Below are positions 17,548-26,946 of a stretch of DNA of 64,000 bases, piece after piece (position 1 is the first letter of the stretch; the number at the start of each line of letters is the position of its first letter). The notes under the pieces were generated by a model that did not search any database, was not told where the DNA came from, and saw only the letters and a list, made by a program, of their open reading frames with translations. Source of the stretch: Dinoroseobacter shibae DFL 12 = DSM 16493 (GTDB lineage: Bacteria; Pseudomonadota; Alphaproteobacteria; Rhodobacterales; Rhodobacteraceae); assembly GCF_000018145.1 (NCBI RefSeq), contig NC_009952.1:2976001-3040000 (forward strand). Direction: 5' to 3'. The position numbers and the translations under genes are program-made.

Positions 17548-18231
17548 CTAACGCCCGCGCAGCTTGGCCATCACCCGGCCCCACCCCCCCGGCGCGATCA
17601 GGAAACACAGCCCGAACCCCGCCACGAAACCCGACAGGTCCGCGACCCAATCCATCCCCACCTCGAAGAAGATCGCGAAGAACAGCTGGATGCCCAGAAG
17701 CATCCCGATCAGCGTGAAGGCCCGATATTGCTGCCCGCCCGTGGCGATCAGCGACACCCACAGCAGGAAGGTATAGGCCCCGATCAGCCCATAGACCCCC
17801 GGATACCCCCCGATCAGCGGCAGATCCTCGTTCAGAAACAGCCCGTAGACCAGCGCGCCCACCACCGCCGAAACCCAGAAGATCGTCAGGAACGCAAGCC
17901 CCCCGAACACCTCGGACACCATCTTGCCCATGGCCAGCACGAAGATCACCACGAAGACCGCATGGGTGAAGCTCGCGTGGATCAGCGGATAGGTCACGAC
18001 CCGCGCCAACTGCTCCGGCGGAAAGCGCCCATTGGCCAGCATCCAGTCGAACACCTGGTCGACGAAGCCGAAATCCCGGATCGCCGCGATCCGCCAGCCC
18101 ACCGCCTCCGGGCCGCCGAGGATGCCGCGCGCGCCCAGCGAGAACAGCGCCTCGATCCCCAGGATCACGACCGCGAGCGCCACCACCAGCGGCGGCAGCG
18201 GATTGAAGGGCGATTGCGGCTCGGGGGTCAT
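17548..18231 (-). CDS. Rhomboid-like membrane protein without catalytic residues
   Basis: A 227-residue, six-helix integral membrane protein with the rhomboid topology. The loop HASFTHAVF (85-93) keeps two conserved His. The serine motif GxSG of active rhomboids reads GYPG (142-145), so the nucleophile is Pro144. The helix-6 catalytic His, normally AHxxGxxxG, aligns with Asp198 in [11 protein letters not shown]. The oxyanion Asn is also absent. It therefore looks like a pseudoprotease that binds or sorts membrane proteins; this is inference. It converges with murJ and diverges from trpS. Confidence 0.82.
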   Translation of the reverse strand: MTPEPQSPFNPLPPLVVALAVVILGIEALFSLGARGILGGPEAVGWRIAAIRDFGFVDQVFDWMLANGRFPPEQLARVVTYPLIHASFTHAVFVVIFVLAMGKMVSEVFGGLAFLTIFWVSAVVGALVYGLFLNEDLPLIGGYPGVYGLIGAYTFLLWVSLIATGGQQYRAFTLIGMLLGIQLFFAIFFEVGMDWVADLSGFVAGFGLCFLIAPGGWGRVMAKLRGR

Positions 18232-18330
18232 GGACAGGCCCTCTGGTTGACGACAGCTTGGGCCATGGGTAAGCGACGCACCGGGGCGCGTCCAGCCCGC
18301 GCCGCGCCTGCCAGATCAAGAGGGACCGCC

Positions 18331-19356
18331 ATGACCGAGCCTGCCAGCAGCTTCACCCCCCGGGTCTTTTCCGGCATCCAGCCCTCGGGCGGGCTGACGC
18401 TGGGCAACTATCTCGGCGCGATCAAACGCTTCGTGGACATGCAGGACAGCGGCATCCAGACCCTCTATTGCATGGTGGACCTGCACGCGATCACCGTCTG
18501 GCAGGACCCCGCCGCCCTGACCCGGAACACGCGCGAGCTGGCCGCGGGCTATCTGGCCGCCGGGATCGACCCCGCGCGCTCGATCCTGTTCAACCAGTCC
18601 CAGGTGCCGGAGCACGCGCAATTGGGCTGGATCTTCAACTGCGTGGCGCGCATGGGCTGGATGGGCCGGATGACCCAGTGGAAGGACAAGGCGGGCAAGA
18701 ACGCCGAGAACGCGTCCTTGGGCCTTTTCGGCTACCCGGCGCTGATGGCCGCCGACATCCTGGTCTACCACGCCACCCATGTGCCCGTGGGCGAGGACCA
18801 GAAACAGCATATCGAGCTGACCCGCGACATCGCCGCGAAGTTCAACCATGACTACGGCGTGGACTTTTTTCCCATGACCGAGCCGGTGATCGAGGGCGCG
18901 GCGACGCGCGTGATGTCCCTGCGCGACGGCTCCAGGAAGATGTCGAAATCCGACCCTTCGGACATGAGCCGGATCAACATGACCGACGATGCCGACGCCA
19001 TCGCCAAGAAGATCCGCAAGGCCAAGACCGACCCCGAACCCCTGCCCGAGACCGTCGAGGGGCTGAAGGACCGCCCCGAGGCGCGCAACCTGGTGAACAT
19101 CTACGCCGCCCTGTCGGACCAGAGCGTCGAGGCGGTGATCGCCGCCCATGCCGGCGCGCAATTCGGCACGTTCAAGCCCGCGCTGGTGGACCTCGCCGTG
19201 GACAAGCTCGCCCCGATCTCCTCCGAGATGGCCCGGCTGATGGACGATCCGGCCGAGATCGACCGGCTGCTGGGCAAGGGCGCGGCCCAGGCTCGCGAGA
19301 TCGCCACCCCGATCCTGCAAAAGACCTACGACATCGTGGGCATGGTCCGCAGCTGA
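18331..19356 (+). CDS. trpS: Tryptophan-tRNA ligase
   Basis: Class I aminoacyl-tRNA synthetase charging tRNA-Trp; 341 aa is normal. Seen are [18 protein letters not shown] (HIGH-like motif TLGN), the tryptophan pocket region [33 protein letters not shown] and the RKMSKSDPS loop. ATG 18331 was chosen by alignment with the family N-terminus; a far longer upstream frame is not credible. Expressed alone, with the next gene more than 200 bp downstream. Confidence 0.96.
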   Translation: MTEPASSFTPRVFSGIQPSGGLTLGNYLGAIKRFVDMQDSGIQTLYCMVDLHAITVWQDPAALTRNTRELAAGYLAAGIDPARSILFNQSQVPEHAQLGWIFNCVARMGWMGRMTQWKDKAGKNAENASLGLFGYPALMAADILVYHATHVPVGEDQKQHIELTRDIAAKFNHDYGVDFFPMTEPVIEGAATRVMSLRDGSRKMSKSDPSDMSRINMTDDADAIAKKIRKAKTDPEPLPETVEGLKDRPEARNLVNIYAALSDQSVEAVIAAHAGAQFGTFKPALVDLAVDKLAPISSEMARLMDDPAEIDRLLGKGAAQAREIATPILQKTYDIVGMVRS

Positions 19357-19533
19357 CCGGGGGCGCGTCCGGACAGGCACCGCGCAGGCGCCTGCCCGCG
19401 CCAGCCTGCCGCCACCGGCGCAACCCGCCAGGCCCCTGACATCCATGTCTTTATCTCAGTCTGCCGACCGGATTTCCAACCGGCCCCGAGGTGGCAGGCT
19501 GCGTGAATACCGGGGTAACCATGCACAAGGGGC

Positions 19534-19562
19534 TTGGCAAACTTCCGCGCATCCGCTAGATA
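19534..19562 (+). promoter_or_regulatory. Sigma-70-like promoter for the 47-aa gene
   Basis: TTGGCA at 19534-19539, a 17-base spacer, then TAGATA at 19557-19562. This predicts a start near 19569, about 20 bases before the ATG at 19591. Seen by eye; strength not measured. The rest of the 19357-19590 gap holds a short palindrome (19384-19395) and no gene. Confidence 0.55.
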
Positions 19563-19590
19563 TCACCCTCCCAACTGACATGGAGGTACC

Positions 19591-19734
19591 ATGGCGTATG
19601 TGAACGCAACACCGCAATCTGTGCGGTCTCAGCCGACGACCGCGTCGGACAAGAAGGGTCCTGCCATCGGGGCGACGAAAACGCCCGCAGGACCTGGAAC
19701 GATGGATTACCAACTGGGCTTCGCCGCAGGCTGA
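19591..19734 (+). CDS. Small protein of unknown function, 47 aa
   Basis: A 47-residue basic, Thr/Ala/Pro-rich protein, starting MAYVNATPQSVRSQPTTASD and ending MDYQLGFAAG, with no Cys, no membrane helix and no signal peptide. I do not recognise it. Support for a real gene: a strong GGAGGT four bases before the ATG, a promoter-like pair at 19534-19562, and a clean hairpin after the stop at 19754-19782. The gap around it is otherwise empty. GC content looks lower than in flanking genes. Translation is not proven. Confidence 0.55.
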   Translation: MAYVNATPQSVRSQPTTASDKKGPAIGATKTPAGPGTMDYQLGFAAG

Positions 19735-19753
19735 GGTCCGACTGACGAGTACA

Positions 19754-19782
19754 CGCGAGGCGGTCACAGGGATCGCCTCGCG
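19754..19782 (+). terminator. Hairpin after the 47-aa gene
   Basis: Perfect 9-bp inverted repeat CGCGAGGCG / CGCCTCGCG with an 11-base loop, 19 bases after the small gene's stop. It is followed by C-rich sequence rather than a T-tract, so intrinsic termination is only possible. Confidence 0.5.
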
Positions 19783-19861
19783 CCATACCCCCCCAATCCC
19801 CCCGAAAATCGATGGACCTTGCCCCGCGGCGCCACTAGCGTGCCCGACGGGAGGGAACGCC

Positions 19862-20722
19862 ATGGCAACCGGGACCAATATCCGCACATATTTCGAAGGC
19901 CGCTGGCACGACGGCGACGTGCCGATCATGCGCGCGGCCGATCACGGCTCCTGGCTGGGCTCGACCGTGTTCGACGGCGCCCGCTGGGTCGACGGGGTCG
20001 CCCCGGATCTCGCCGCCCATTGCGCGCGGGTGAACGCCTCCGCCGAGGCGCTGATGATCACGCCGACGGTCACCACCGAGGAGATGGTCGAGATCGCGCT
20101 GGAGGGGGTGAAATCCTACCCGCCCGAGGCGGCGGTCTATATCCGGCCGATGTATTGGGCGCTCGATGGCGGGCACCTGGCGATCGTGCCCCGCGAAAAC
20201 GCCACGGGCTTTGCCCTCTGCCTCGAAGAGATCCCCATGGCCCCGCCCGACACCGCCACCACCCTGACCCGCACCCGGTTCCGCCGCCCGGTGCTGGAGG
20301 ACAACCTGACCAACGCCAAGGCCGGCTGCCTCTATCCCAACAACGCGCGGATGCTGGCCGAGGCCCGCGCCAAGGGCTTCGGCAACGCCCTGGTGGCCGA
20401 TGCCATGGGCAATGTCGCCGAAAGTGCGACCTCCAACCTGTTCATCGTGCGCGACGGGGTGGTCCTCACCCCGATCCCCAACGGCACGTTTCTGGCCGGG
20501 ATCACCCGGGCCCGCCACATCGCCAACCTGCGCGCCGACGGGGTCGAAGTGCGCGAGACCGTGCTGAGCTTCGAGGACGTGGCCGAGGCCGACGAGGTTT
20601 TCCTGTCGGGCAACATGATGAAGGTCACCCCCGTGACCGCCTTCGACGACCGGCAGTACCAGATCGGCCCGCTGACCCGCCGCGCGCGGGCGCTTTACTG
20701 GGACTGGGCGCACGCGACCTGA
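19862..20722 (+). CDS. Branched-chain aminotransferase-like class IV PLP enzyme
   Basis: A 286-residue fold-type IV aminotransferase. The PLP Schiff-base lysine is Lys153 in LTNAKAGCLYPN, and the phosphate-binding ESATSNLF and FLAGITRAR segments are present. The early motif WHDGDVPIMRAADHGSWLGS and family length fit the ilvE/BCAT-like group found in Rhodobacterales, where it is annotated as branched-chain amino acid aminotransferase. D-amino acid or aminodeoxychorismate activity cannot be excluded on sequence alone. ATG 19862 follows GGGAGGG. Confidence 0.8.
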   Translation: MATGTNIRTYFEGRWHDGDVPIMRAADHGSWLGSTVFDGARWVDGVAPDLAAHCARVNASAEALMITPTVTTEEMVEIALEGVKSYPPEAAVYIRPMYWALDGGHLAIVPRENATGFALCLEEIPMAPPDTATTLTRTRFRRPVLEDNLTNAKAGCLYPNNARMLAEARAKGFGNALVADAMGNVAESATSNLFIVRDGVVLTPIPNGTFLAGITRARHIANLRADGVEVRETVLSFEDVAEADEVFLSGNMMKVTPVTAFDDRQYQIGPLTRRARALYWDWAHAT

Positions 20723-20801
20723 CCGCGCGCCCCGCCCGCCCCCAAGCCCGTTGCCAAGCCCGCCCCCATTCGCCATGATCGCCGCCGGACAGGAGGCCCC
20801 G

Positions 20802-21257
20802 ATGCGCAAGTTTCTCGTCGTGCTCGATGACAGCCGCGAATGCCTGAATGCCATGCGCTTCGCCGCCATGCGCGCGGCCAATACCGGCGGCGGCGTGCAG
20901 ATCCTGTCGGTGATCCCGCCCGATGAATTCAACCACTGGATCGGCGTGGGCGAGGTCATGCGCGAGGAAAGCCGCGAGCGCATCACCGCCCATTTCGAGG
21001 TCTTCGCGAAATGGATGCGCGACAAGCAGAATGTCGACCCCGAACTGGTGATCCGCGAAGGCGAGCCGGTGGACGAGATCCTCGCCCAGATCACCGACGA
21101 CCCGGAGGTCGGCGTGCTCGTGCTCGGCGCCGGGAGCGGGCGCAAGGGGCCCGGCCCGCTGGTCTCGGCCCTGGTGAAATCCGCAGGCACCCTGCCCGTG
21201 CCCCTGACCATCGTGCCGGGCGAGCTGAGCAAGGACCAGCTGGAGGCGGTGTGCTGA
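20802..21257 (+). CDS. Universal stress protein UspA family
   Basis: A 151-residue single Usp domain. KFLVVLDDSRECLNAMRFA opens the fold, and the nucleotide-binding signature GxxGxG-9x-GS/T appears as GAGSGRKGPGPLVSALVKSAGTLP-type sequence, so ATP binding is plausible though the motif is loose. Start ATG 20802 has AGGAGG nearby; an upstream extension lacks family similarity. It stands between the aminotransferase and the Nfu gene, same strand. Confidence 0.85.
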   Translation: MRKFLVVLDDSRECLNAMRFAAMRAANTGGGVQILSVIPPDEFNHWIGVGEVMREESRERITAHFEVFAKWMRDKQNVDPELVIREGEPVDEILAQITDDPEVGVLVLGAGSGRKGPGPLVSALVKSAGTLPVPLTIVPGELSKDQLEAVC

Positions 21258-21346
21258 CCTTTCACGGGACAGTTTAGAATCGTTCCAAGTTCTTGACCGA
21301 ACGCCCCGGGCAGCGCATATAGGGTATAGCTGCACGGAGGCACCCC

Positions 21347-21910
21347 ATGTTCATTCAGACCGAGTCGACACCGAACCCCGCCACGCTCAAGTTCCTGCCC
21401 GGGCAGACCGTGCTGGAAACGGGCACGGCCGACTTCCCATCCGCCGAGGCCGCCGGATCCTCGCCGCTCGCCGGCCGCATCTTCGCGGTCAATGGCGTGA
21501 CGGCGGTGTTCTTCGGCACCGACTTCGTCACCGTGACGAAGGACGAGGGCGTCGAATGGGACCACATCAAACCCGCCGTGCTCGGCGCGGTGATGGAACA
21601 TTACCAGTCCGGCGACGCGGTGATGACCGGCGAGGCCAGCGCACCCGCGGGCCATGCCGCCCATGACGGCCCGGATTCCGAGATCGTCGGACAGATCAAG
21701 GAACTGCTCGACACCCGCGTGCGTCCCGCCGTGGCCCAGGATGGCGGCGACATCACCTTCCACGGCTTCGATCGCGGCATCGTCTATCTGCACATGCAGG
21801 GCGCCTGTGCGGGCTGCCCGTCCTCGACCCTGACGCTCAAGATGGGGATCGAGAACCTGCTGCGCCACTACATCCCCGAGGTGCTGGAGGTTCGCCCCGT
21901 CGCGGCCTGA
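21347..21910 (+). CDS. Nfu-type iron-sulfur cluster carrier
   Basis: A 187-residue protein with the eukaryote/alphaproteobacterial Nfu1 layout: N-terminal Nfu_N domain (MFIQTESTPNPATLKFLPGQ) and C-terminal NifU domain with the cluster-binding CAGC at Cys154 and Cys157. It accepts a 4Fe-4S cluster and hands it to target enzymes such as lipoyl synthase or aconitase; succinate dehydrogenase encoded elsewhere in this window is a plausible client. GGAGG lies seven bases before the ATG. tsaB follows after 4 bases. Confidence 0.92.
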   Translation: MFIQTESTPNPATLKFLPGQTVLETGTADFPSAEAAGSSPLAGRIFAVNGVTAVFFGTDFVTVTKDEGVEWDHIKPAVLGAVMEHYQSGDAVMTGEASAPAGHAAHDGPDSEIVGQIKELLDTRVRPAVAQDGGDITFHGFDRGIVYLHMQGACAGCPSSTLTLKMGIENLLRHYIPEVLEVRPVAA

Positions 21911-21914
21911 CCCC

Positions 21915-22571
21915 TTGGACCCCGTTCTGGCCTTCGATACAGCGGCCGCGCATTGCGCGGCTGCTTTGCTGTGCGGCGACCGCATTGTCGCGATCCGGCA
22001 CGAGCCCATGGCCAAGGGCCAGGCCGAACGCCTGCTCCCCCTGCTCGAAGAGCTGCTGGCCGAGGCCGGGATCGGCTGGCGCGACCTCGCGGCCCTCGGC
22101 GTCGGGATCGGCCCAGGCAACTTCACAGGCATCCGCATCTCCGTCGCCGCCGCGCGCGGCATCGCCCTTGCCCGGGGCATTCCCGCCATGGGCGTCTCGG
22201 GGCTGGAGGCGCAGGTCTACGGCACGGGCCGCGCGGCCCTGGCCAGCCTCGATGCCCGCCGGGATGCCGCCTATGTCCAGGCCTTTGACGCGATGGGCCA
22301 GCCGCTGGCCCCGCCGGATATGGGCGATCCCGCCACCCTGGCCCTGCCGGACCTGCCCGCACCGCCGCTCTGCCTCGGCCCGGCCGCCGCGGCCCTTGCC
22401 CTGCGCACCGGCGGCACCTCCGGCACACCTGCCACACCGCAGGCCGAGGCCATCGCGCGCATCGCCGCCGCCCGGGCGCAGCCCGCCCTGCCGCCGCCCA
22501 TCCCGCTCTATATCCGGCCCGCCGACGCTGCCCCGGCCAAACCGGCCCCGGCCCTGCTCCGCCCGCGATGA
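21915..22571 (+). CDS. tsaB: tRNA t6A modification protein TsaB
   Basis: Non-catalytic partner of TsaD in making N6-threonylcarbamoyl-adenosine at position 37 of tRNAs. The 218-residue protein has the ASKHA-type N-terminus (LAFDTAAAHCAAALL) and the conserved GIGPGNFTGIRI segment. The start is TTG 21915, four bases after the nfu stop. The C-terminus is Pro/Ala-rich. Its stop overlaps the rimI ATG (ATGA), so translation is coupled; tsaB-rimI is a classic pair. Confidence 0.92.
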   Translation: MDPVLAFDTAAAHCAAALLCGDRIVAIRHEPMAKGQAERLLPLLEELLAEAGIGWRDLAALGVGIGPGNFTGIRISVAAARGIALARGIPAMGVSGLEAQVYGTGRAALASLDARRDAAYVQAFDAMGQPLAPPDMGDPATLALPDLPAPPLCLGPAAAALALRTGGTSGTPATPQAEAIARIAAARAQPALPPPIPLYIRPADAAPAKPAPALLRPR

Positions 22572-22987
22572 CCCCGGCGCAGATGGCCACGCTCCACGCG
22601 GCCTGCTTCACCACCCCGCGCCCCTGGACCGAGGCGGAGATTACCGAAACCCTCGCGCGCCCGGGCAGTTTCACCATCACCGCCCCCCATGGCTTCGCCC
22701 TGGCCCAGGTCGCCGGTCCAGAGGCGGAGCTTCTGACCCTCGCCATCGCCCCCGCCGCCCGCAGGCAAGGCATCGCGCGCGCGCTCATGGCCCGGTTCCA
22801 CGCCACCGCCCGGGCCCGGGGCGCGCAGGAGGCCTTTCTCGAAGTGGCCGCGGACAACACCGCCGCGCGCGCCCTCTATGCCCGGCTCGGCTATGCCCAG
22901 GCAGGCCGTCGCAAGGGCTATTACCGCGGCCCGGACGGGGCGCGGCAGGACGCGCTCGTGCTGCGCCGCCCCCTGCACGACAGCTGA
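22568..22987 (+). CDS. rimI: Ribosomal protein S18 alanine N-acetyltransferase
   Basis: A 139-residue GNAT-fold acetyltransferase. The acetyl-CoA-binding motif A appears as IAPAARRQGIARALM, followed by EVAADNTAARALYARLGYAQAGRRKGYY, which is the RimI signature. It overlaps tsaB by four bases. The family acetylates the N-terminal Ala of S18; substrate here is inferred from context and similarity. Confidence 0.9.
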   Translation: MTPAQMATLHAACFTTPRPWTEAEITETLARPGSFTITAPHGFALAQVAGPEAELLTLAIAPAARRQGIARALMARFHATARARGAQEAFLEVAADNTAARALYARLGYAQAGRRKGYYRGPDGARQDALVLRRPLHDS

Positions 22988-23168
22988 CGCCGGGTCACGC
23001 GCCCAAGGCACGGGCAATCGCCCCCAAATCCCGCAATCGGGTCCAGAATCCTGTTGACCCTGCCGGGACGCGCCGCCTTACTTGGCGGGATCACTCGATC
23101 TGCCTGTGCTCGCAGGGTGACCCGTATCAAGAGGCACCCGCAGCCTGACATCAACTGGGAGTTACCAC

Positions 23169-24158
23169 ATGACCATCCTGCAGAAACTGCTCGGCGCGAC
23201 CGGCGCACTGGCGCTCTCGACCGGAGCCGCGCTGGCCGAACCCGCCCTGATCTTCGACCTCGGCGGCAAGTTCGACAAATCCTTCAACGAGGCCGCCTTC
23301 AACGGCGCCCAGCGCTGGGTTCAGGAGACCGGCGGCACCTACCGCGAGATCGAGCTGACCTCCGAGGCCCAGCGCGAGCAGGCCCTGCGCCGCTTCGCCG
23401 AGGCCGGCAACAACCCCATCGTGATGACCGGCTTCGCCTTCGGCAACGTGCTGGGCGAGGTCGCGCCCGACTACCCCGACACCAGCTTCGCGATCATCGA
23501 CATGGTCGTGGACCAGCCCAACGTGCGCTCGGTCGTGTTCAACGAGCACGAGGGCAGCTACCTCGTGGGCATGATGGCCGCCATGGCGTCCGAAACCGGC
23601 ACCGTCGGCTTCATCGGGGGCATGGATATCCCGCTGATCCGCAAGTTCGCCTGCGGCTACGCCCAGGGCGTGAAGGCCGCCAACCCCGACGCCACCGTGA
23701 TCCAGAACATGACCGGCACCACGCCCGCGGCCTGGAACGACCCGGTCAAGGGCGGTGAGCTGACCCGCGCCCAGATCAGCCAGGGCGCCGACGTGGTCTA
23801 TGCGGCCGCCGGTGGCACCGGCGTCGGCGTGCTGCAGACCGCGGCCGACGAGGACATCCTGTCGATCGGCGTGGACAGCAACCAGAACTACCTGCACCCG
23901 GGCGAGGTTCTGACCTCGATGATGAAGCGCGTCGACAACGCGGTCTTCGCCGCCATGTCCGACGGCCCGGGCTTCGAGACCGGCATCCGTGTCCTGGGTC
24001 TCGCCGAAGACGGCGTGGGCTATGCGCTCGACGAGTTCAACGCCGAGCTGGTCACCGACGAGATGCAGGCCGCCGTGGAAGAGGCCAAGGCCAAGATCAT
24101 CGCCGGCGAGATCACCGTGCATGACTACATGTCCGACAACACCTGCCCGGTGATGTAA
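23169..24158 (+). CDS. BMP-family ABC transporter substrate-binding protein
   Basis: A 329-residue periplasmic binding protein. Signal peptide 1-23 with an ALA cleavage site and no lipobox Cys. The mature part matches the BMP/Med family: GGKFDKSFNEAAFNGAQRW, FAFGNVLGEVA, GFIGGMDIPLIRKF and GVDSNQNYLHPG. This family binds nucleosides or similar purine compounds; uptake of a nucleoside or related solute is inferred, not shown. First gene of a five-gene operon with the ATPase and two permeases. Confidence 0.92.
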   Translation: MTILQKLLGATGALALSTGAALAEPALIFDLGGKFDKSFNEAAFNGAQRWVQETGGTYREIELTSEAQREQALRRFAEAGNNPIVMTGFAFGNVLGEVAPDYPDTSFAIIDMVVDQPNVRSVVFNEHEGSYLVGMMAAMASETGTVGFIGGMDIPLIRKFACGYAQGVKAANPDATVIQNMTGTTPAAWNDPVKGGELTRAQISQGADVVYAAAGGTGVGVLQTAADEDILSIGVDSNQNYLHPGEVLTSMMKRVDNAVFAAMSDGPGFETGIRVLGLAEDGVGYALDEFNAELVTDEMQAAVEEAKAKIIAGEITVHDYMSDNTCPVM

Positions 24159-24232
24159 GCCACCGATCCGACACAAGAAACATGCGCGCGGGACACCCCC
24201 CGCGCGCAGGACTGACCAACGGGGTGGGCTCC

Positions 24233-25828
24233 ATGTCCGACACGCAAGCACCTGCGATCGAGCTTCGCGGGATCTCCAAGGCCTTCGGACCGGTGCAGGC
24301 CAACAAGGACATCTCGATCCGGGTCATGCCCGGCACCATCCACGGCATCATCGGCGAGAACGGCGCAGGCAAATCCACGCTGATGAGCATCCTGTATGGC
24401 TTCTACAAGGCCGACGCGGGCGAGATCTTCATCAAGGGCCAGAAGACAGAAATCCCCGACAGCCAGGCCGCGATCCGCGCGGGCATCGGCATGGTGTTCC
24501 AGCATTTCAAGCTGGTGGAAAACTTCACCGTGCTGGAAAACGTCGTGCTCGGCGCCGAGGAGGGCGCGCTGCTGCGCCCCTCGCTTGCCAAGGCGCGCAA
24601 GCTGCTGCGCGAGCTGTCCGAAGAATACGAGCTGAACGTGGCCCCCGACGCCCTGATCGAGGATCTCAGCGTCGGCCACCAGCAGCGGGTCGAAATCCTC
24701 AAGGCGCTCTACCGCAAGGCCGACATCCTGATCCTGGACGAACCCACGGGCGTGCTGACCCCGGCCGAGGCCGACCACCTCTTTCGCATCCTCGAAGGGC
24801 TGAAGGCCGAGGGCAAGACCATCATCCTGATCACCCACAAGCTGCGCGAGATCATGGAAACCACCGACACGGTCTCGGTCATGCGCCGCGGCGAGATGAC
24901 CGCCACCGTCAAGACCGCCGACACCAGCCCCGAACAACTCGCCGAGCTGATGGTGGGGCGCAAGGTGCTCTTGCGCGTCGACAAGACCCCCGCGCAACCC
25001 GGCGCCCCGATCCTGACCGTGGACGACCTGCGCGTGGTGGACGACCAAGGCGTCGAACGGGTCAAGGGCATCTCGCTGCAGGTCCGCGCCGGCGAGGTGC
25101 TGGGCATCGCCGGGGTCGCCGGCAACGGGCAGTCCGAACTGCTCGAGGTGCTGGGCGGCATGCGCCCCGCCACGGGCCGCGTCACCGTCAGCGGCCAGCA
25201 GATCGACCTGACCGGCAAGCATTCCAACGGCAAGACCCGGCGCGCCCAGGGCATTGCCCATGTGCCCGAGGACCGGCAGGCCGAGGGTCTGATCATGGAC
25301 TACCACGCCTGGGAAAACGTCGCCTTCGGCTACCATGATGACCCGGCCTACAATCGCGGCCTCCTGATGGACAACCGCGCCGTGCGCGCCGATGCCGAGG
25401 GCAAGATCGCCCGCTTCGACGTGCGCCCGGCCGATTGCTGGCTGGCGGCCAAGAACTTCTCCGGCGGCAACCAGCAGAAGATCGTGCTGGCCCGCGAGAT
25501 CGAGCGCAATCCCGAGCTGCTGCTGGTCGGGCAGCCCACCCGCGGCGTGGATATCGGCGCGATCGAATTCATCCACCAGCAGATCATCGCCCTGCGCGAT
25601 GCGGGCAAGGCGATCCTGCTGGTCTCGGTGGAGCTGGAGGAAATCCTGTCGCTCTCGGACCGGGTCGCGGTGATGTTCGACGGGCGCATCATGGGCGAAC
25701 GCCCCGCCGCCGAGACCAACGAGAAGGAGCTGGGCCTGCTCATGGCCGGGATCACCGAACCGCCCACCGACAAACCCCTGATCCAGGTGGTCGAGGAAAA
25801 CCTCGCCGCCGCCGCGGAGCACAGCTGA
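24233..25828 (+). CDS. ABC transporter ATP-binding protein (two ABC domains)
   Basis: A 531-residue cytoplasmic ATPase with tandem domains of the ribose/nucleoside-import type. The first has Walker A GENGAGKST (41-49), signature LSVGHQQR and Walker B LILDEPT. The second has the degenerate Walker A GVAGNGQSE and signature FSGGNQQK, with QPTRGVD in place of the usual DEPT. This asymmetry is normal for the family. ATG 24233 was chosen; its stop shares one base with the next start. Confidence 0.93.
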   Translation: MSDTQAPAIELRGISKAFGPVQANKDISIRVMPGTIHGIIGENGAGKSTLMSILYGFYKADAGEIFIKGQKTEIPDSQAAIRAGIGMVFQHFKLVENFTVLENVVLGAEEGALLRPSLAKARKLLRELSEEYELNVAPDALIEDLSVGHQQRVEILKALYRKADILILDEPTGVLTPAEADHLFRILEGLKAEGKTIILITHKLREIMETTDTVSVMRRGEMTATVKTADTSPEQLAELMVGRKVLLRVDKTPAQPGAPILTVDDLRVVDDQGVERVKGISLQVRAGEVLGIAGVAGNGQSELLEVLGGMRPATGRVTVSGQQIDLTGKHSNGKTRRAQGIAHVPEDRQAEGLIMDYHAWENVAFGYHDDPAYNRGLLMDNRAVRADAEGKIARFDVRPADCWLAAKNFSGGNQQKIVLAREIERNPELLLVGQPTRGVDIGAIEFIHQQIIALRDAGKAILLVSVELEEILSLSDRVAVMFDGRIMGERPAAETNEKELGLLMAGITEPPTDKPLIQVVEENLAAAAEHS

Positions 25829-26946
25829 TGGATCGGATGCCGAAATGGGCCGACGCGCTGCTGGTGCCGCTGCTCAGCGTCCTGATCGCCTTCGTGATCT
25901 CCGGCCTGGTGATCATCGCCATTGGCGAGAACCCGTGGGAGGCGCTCAAGCTCATGGTCACCGGCGCGCTCGGCTCGACCTATGGCTGGGGCTATACCCT
26001 TTATTACGCGACGAATTTCATCTTCACCGGCCTCGCGGTCGCCGTGGCCTTCCACGCGCGGATGTTCAACATCGGCGGCGAGGGGCAGGCGATGCTGGGC
26101 GGGCTCGGCGTGGCGCTGATCTGCCTCTATATCCCCTGGCCGCACTGGGCCATGGCGCTGCCCGCGGCGGTGATCGGCGGCGCGGTGTTCGGCGCGGCCT
26201 GGGCGGCGATCCCGGCCTACCTGCAAGCCAAGCGCGGCAGCCATATCGTGATCACCACGATCATGTTCAACTTCATCGGCGCGGCGGTGCTGAACTACCT
26301 GCTGGTCAACCAGCTGCGCCCGCAAGGCAGCATGGACCCCTCCACCGCGAAATTCCCCGAGGCCACGCATCTGCCCACGCTCCACGACCTGCTGGCCCCG
26401 CTGGGCATCGAGTTCTCCCGCGCCGCGCCGGTCAATATCAGCCTGCTGGTGGCGCTGGTGGCGTGTTACCTGTTCTGGTTGCTGATCTGGCGGACCAAGC
26501 TCGGCTACGAGATCCGCGCCTATGGCAATTCCGAGACGGCGGCTGTCTATGCCGGGATCTCGCCCACCAAGATCATCATGGTGGCGATGCTGATCTCCGG
26601 CGGGCTGGCGGGGATGATGGCGATCAACAACGTCATGGGCGAGGCCGAGCGGCTGGTCCTGAACGCGGTCGAAGGCGCGGGCTTCATCGGCATCGCCGTG
26701 GCGCTCATGGGCCGCTCGCACCCGGTGGGCGTGCTGCTGGCGGCGATCCTCTTCGGCTTTCTCTACCAGGGCGGGGCGGAACTGGCGCTGTGGACCAACA
26801 TCCCGCGCGAGCTGATCGTGGTGATCCAGGCGCTGGTGATCCTGTTCACCGGGGCGCTGGACAACATGGTCCGGATGCCCATCGAAAAGGCCTTCCTCGC
26901 CGCGCACCGCCGCAAGACCGCCCGCCGGTCGGAGCCCGCGGAATGA
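25828..26946 (+). CDS. ABC transporter permease, first subunit
   Basis: A 372-residue inner-membrane permease of the BPD_transp_2 type, about ten helices, with the family stretch FNIGGEGQAMLGGLG and the late EGAGFIGIAVALMGRSHP motif. It pairs with the permease at 27577 to form the channel of the BMP-type importer. The TGATG junction overlaps the ATPase stop by one base. The LysE gene begins in its last codons. Confidence 0.92.
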   Translation: MDRMPKWADALLVPLLSVLIAFVISGLVIIAIGENPWEALKLMVTGALGSTYGWGYTLYYATNFIFTGLAVAVAFHARMFNIGGEGQAMLGGLGVALICLYIPWPHWAMALPAAVIGGAVFGAAWAAIPAYLQAKRGSHIVITTIMFNFIGAAVLNYLLVNQLRPQGSMDPSTAKFPEATHLPTLHDLLAPLGIEFSRAAPVNISLLVALVACYLFWLLIWRTKLGYEIRAYGNSETAAVYAGISPTKIIMVAMLISGGLAGMMAINNVMGEAERLVLNAVEGAGFIGIAVALMGRSHPVGVLLAAILFGFLYQGGAELALWTNIPRELIVVIQALVILFTGALDNMVRMPIEKAFLAAHRRKTARRSEPAE

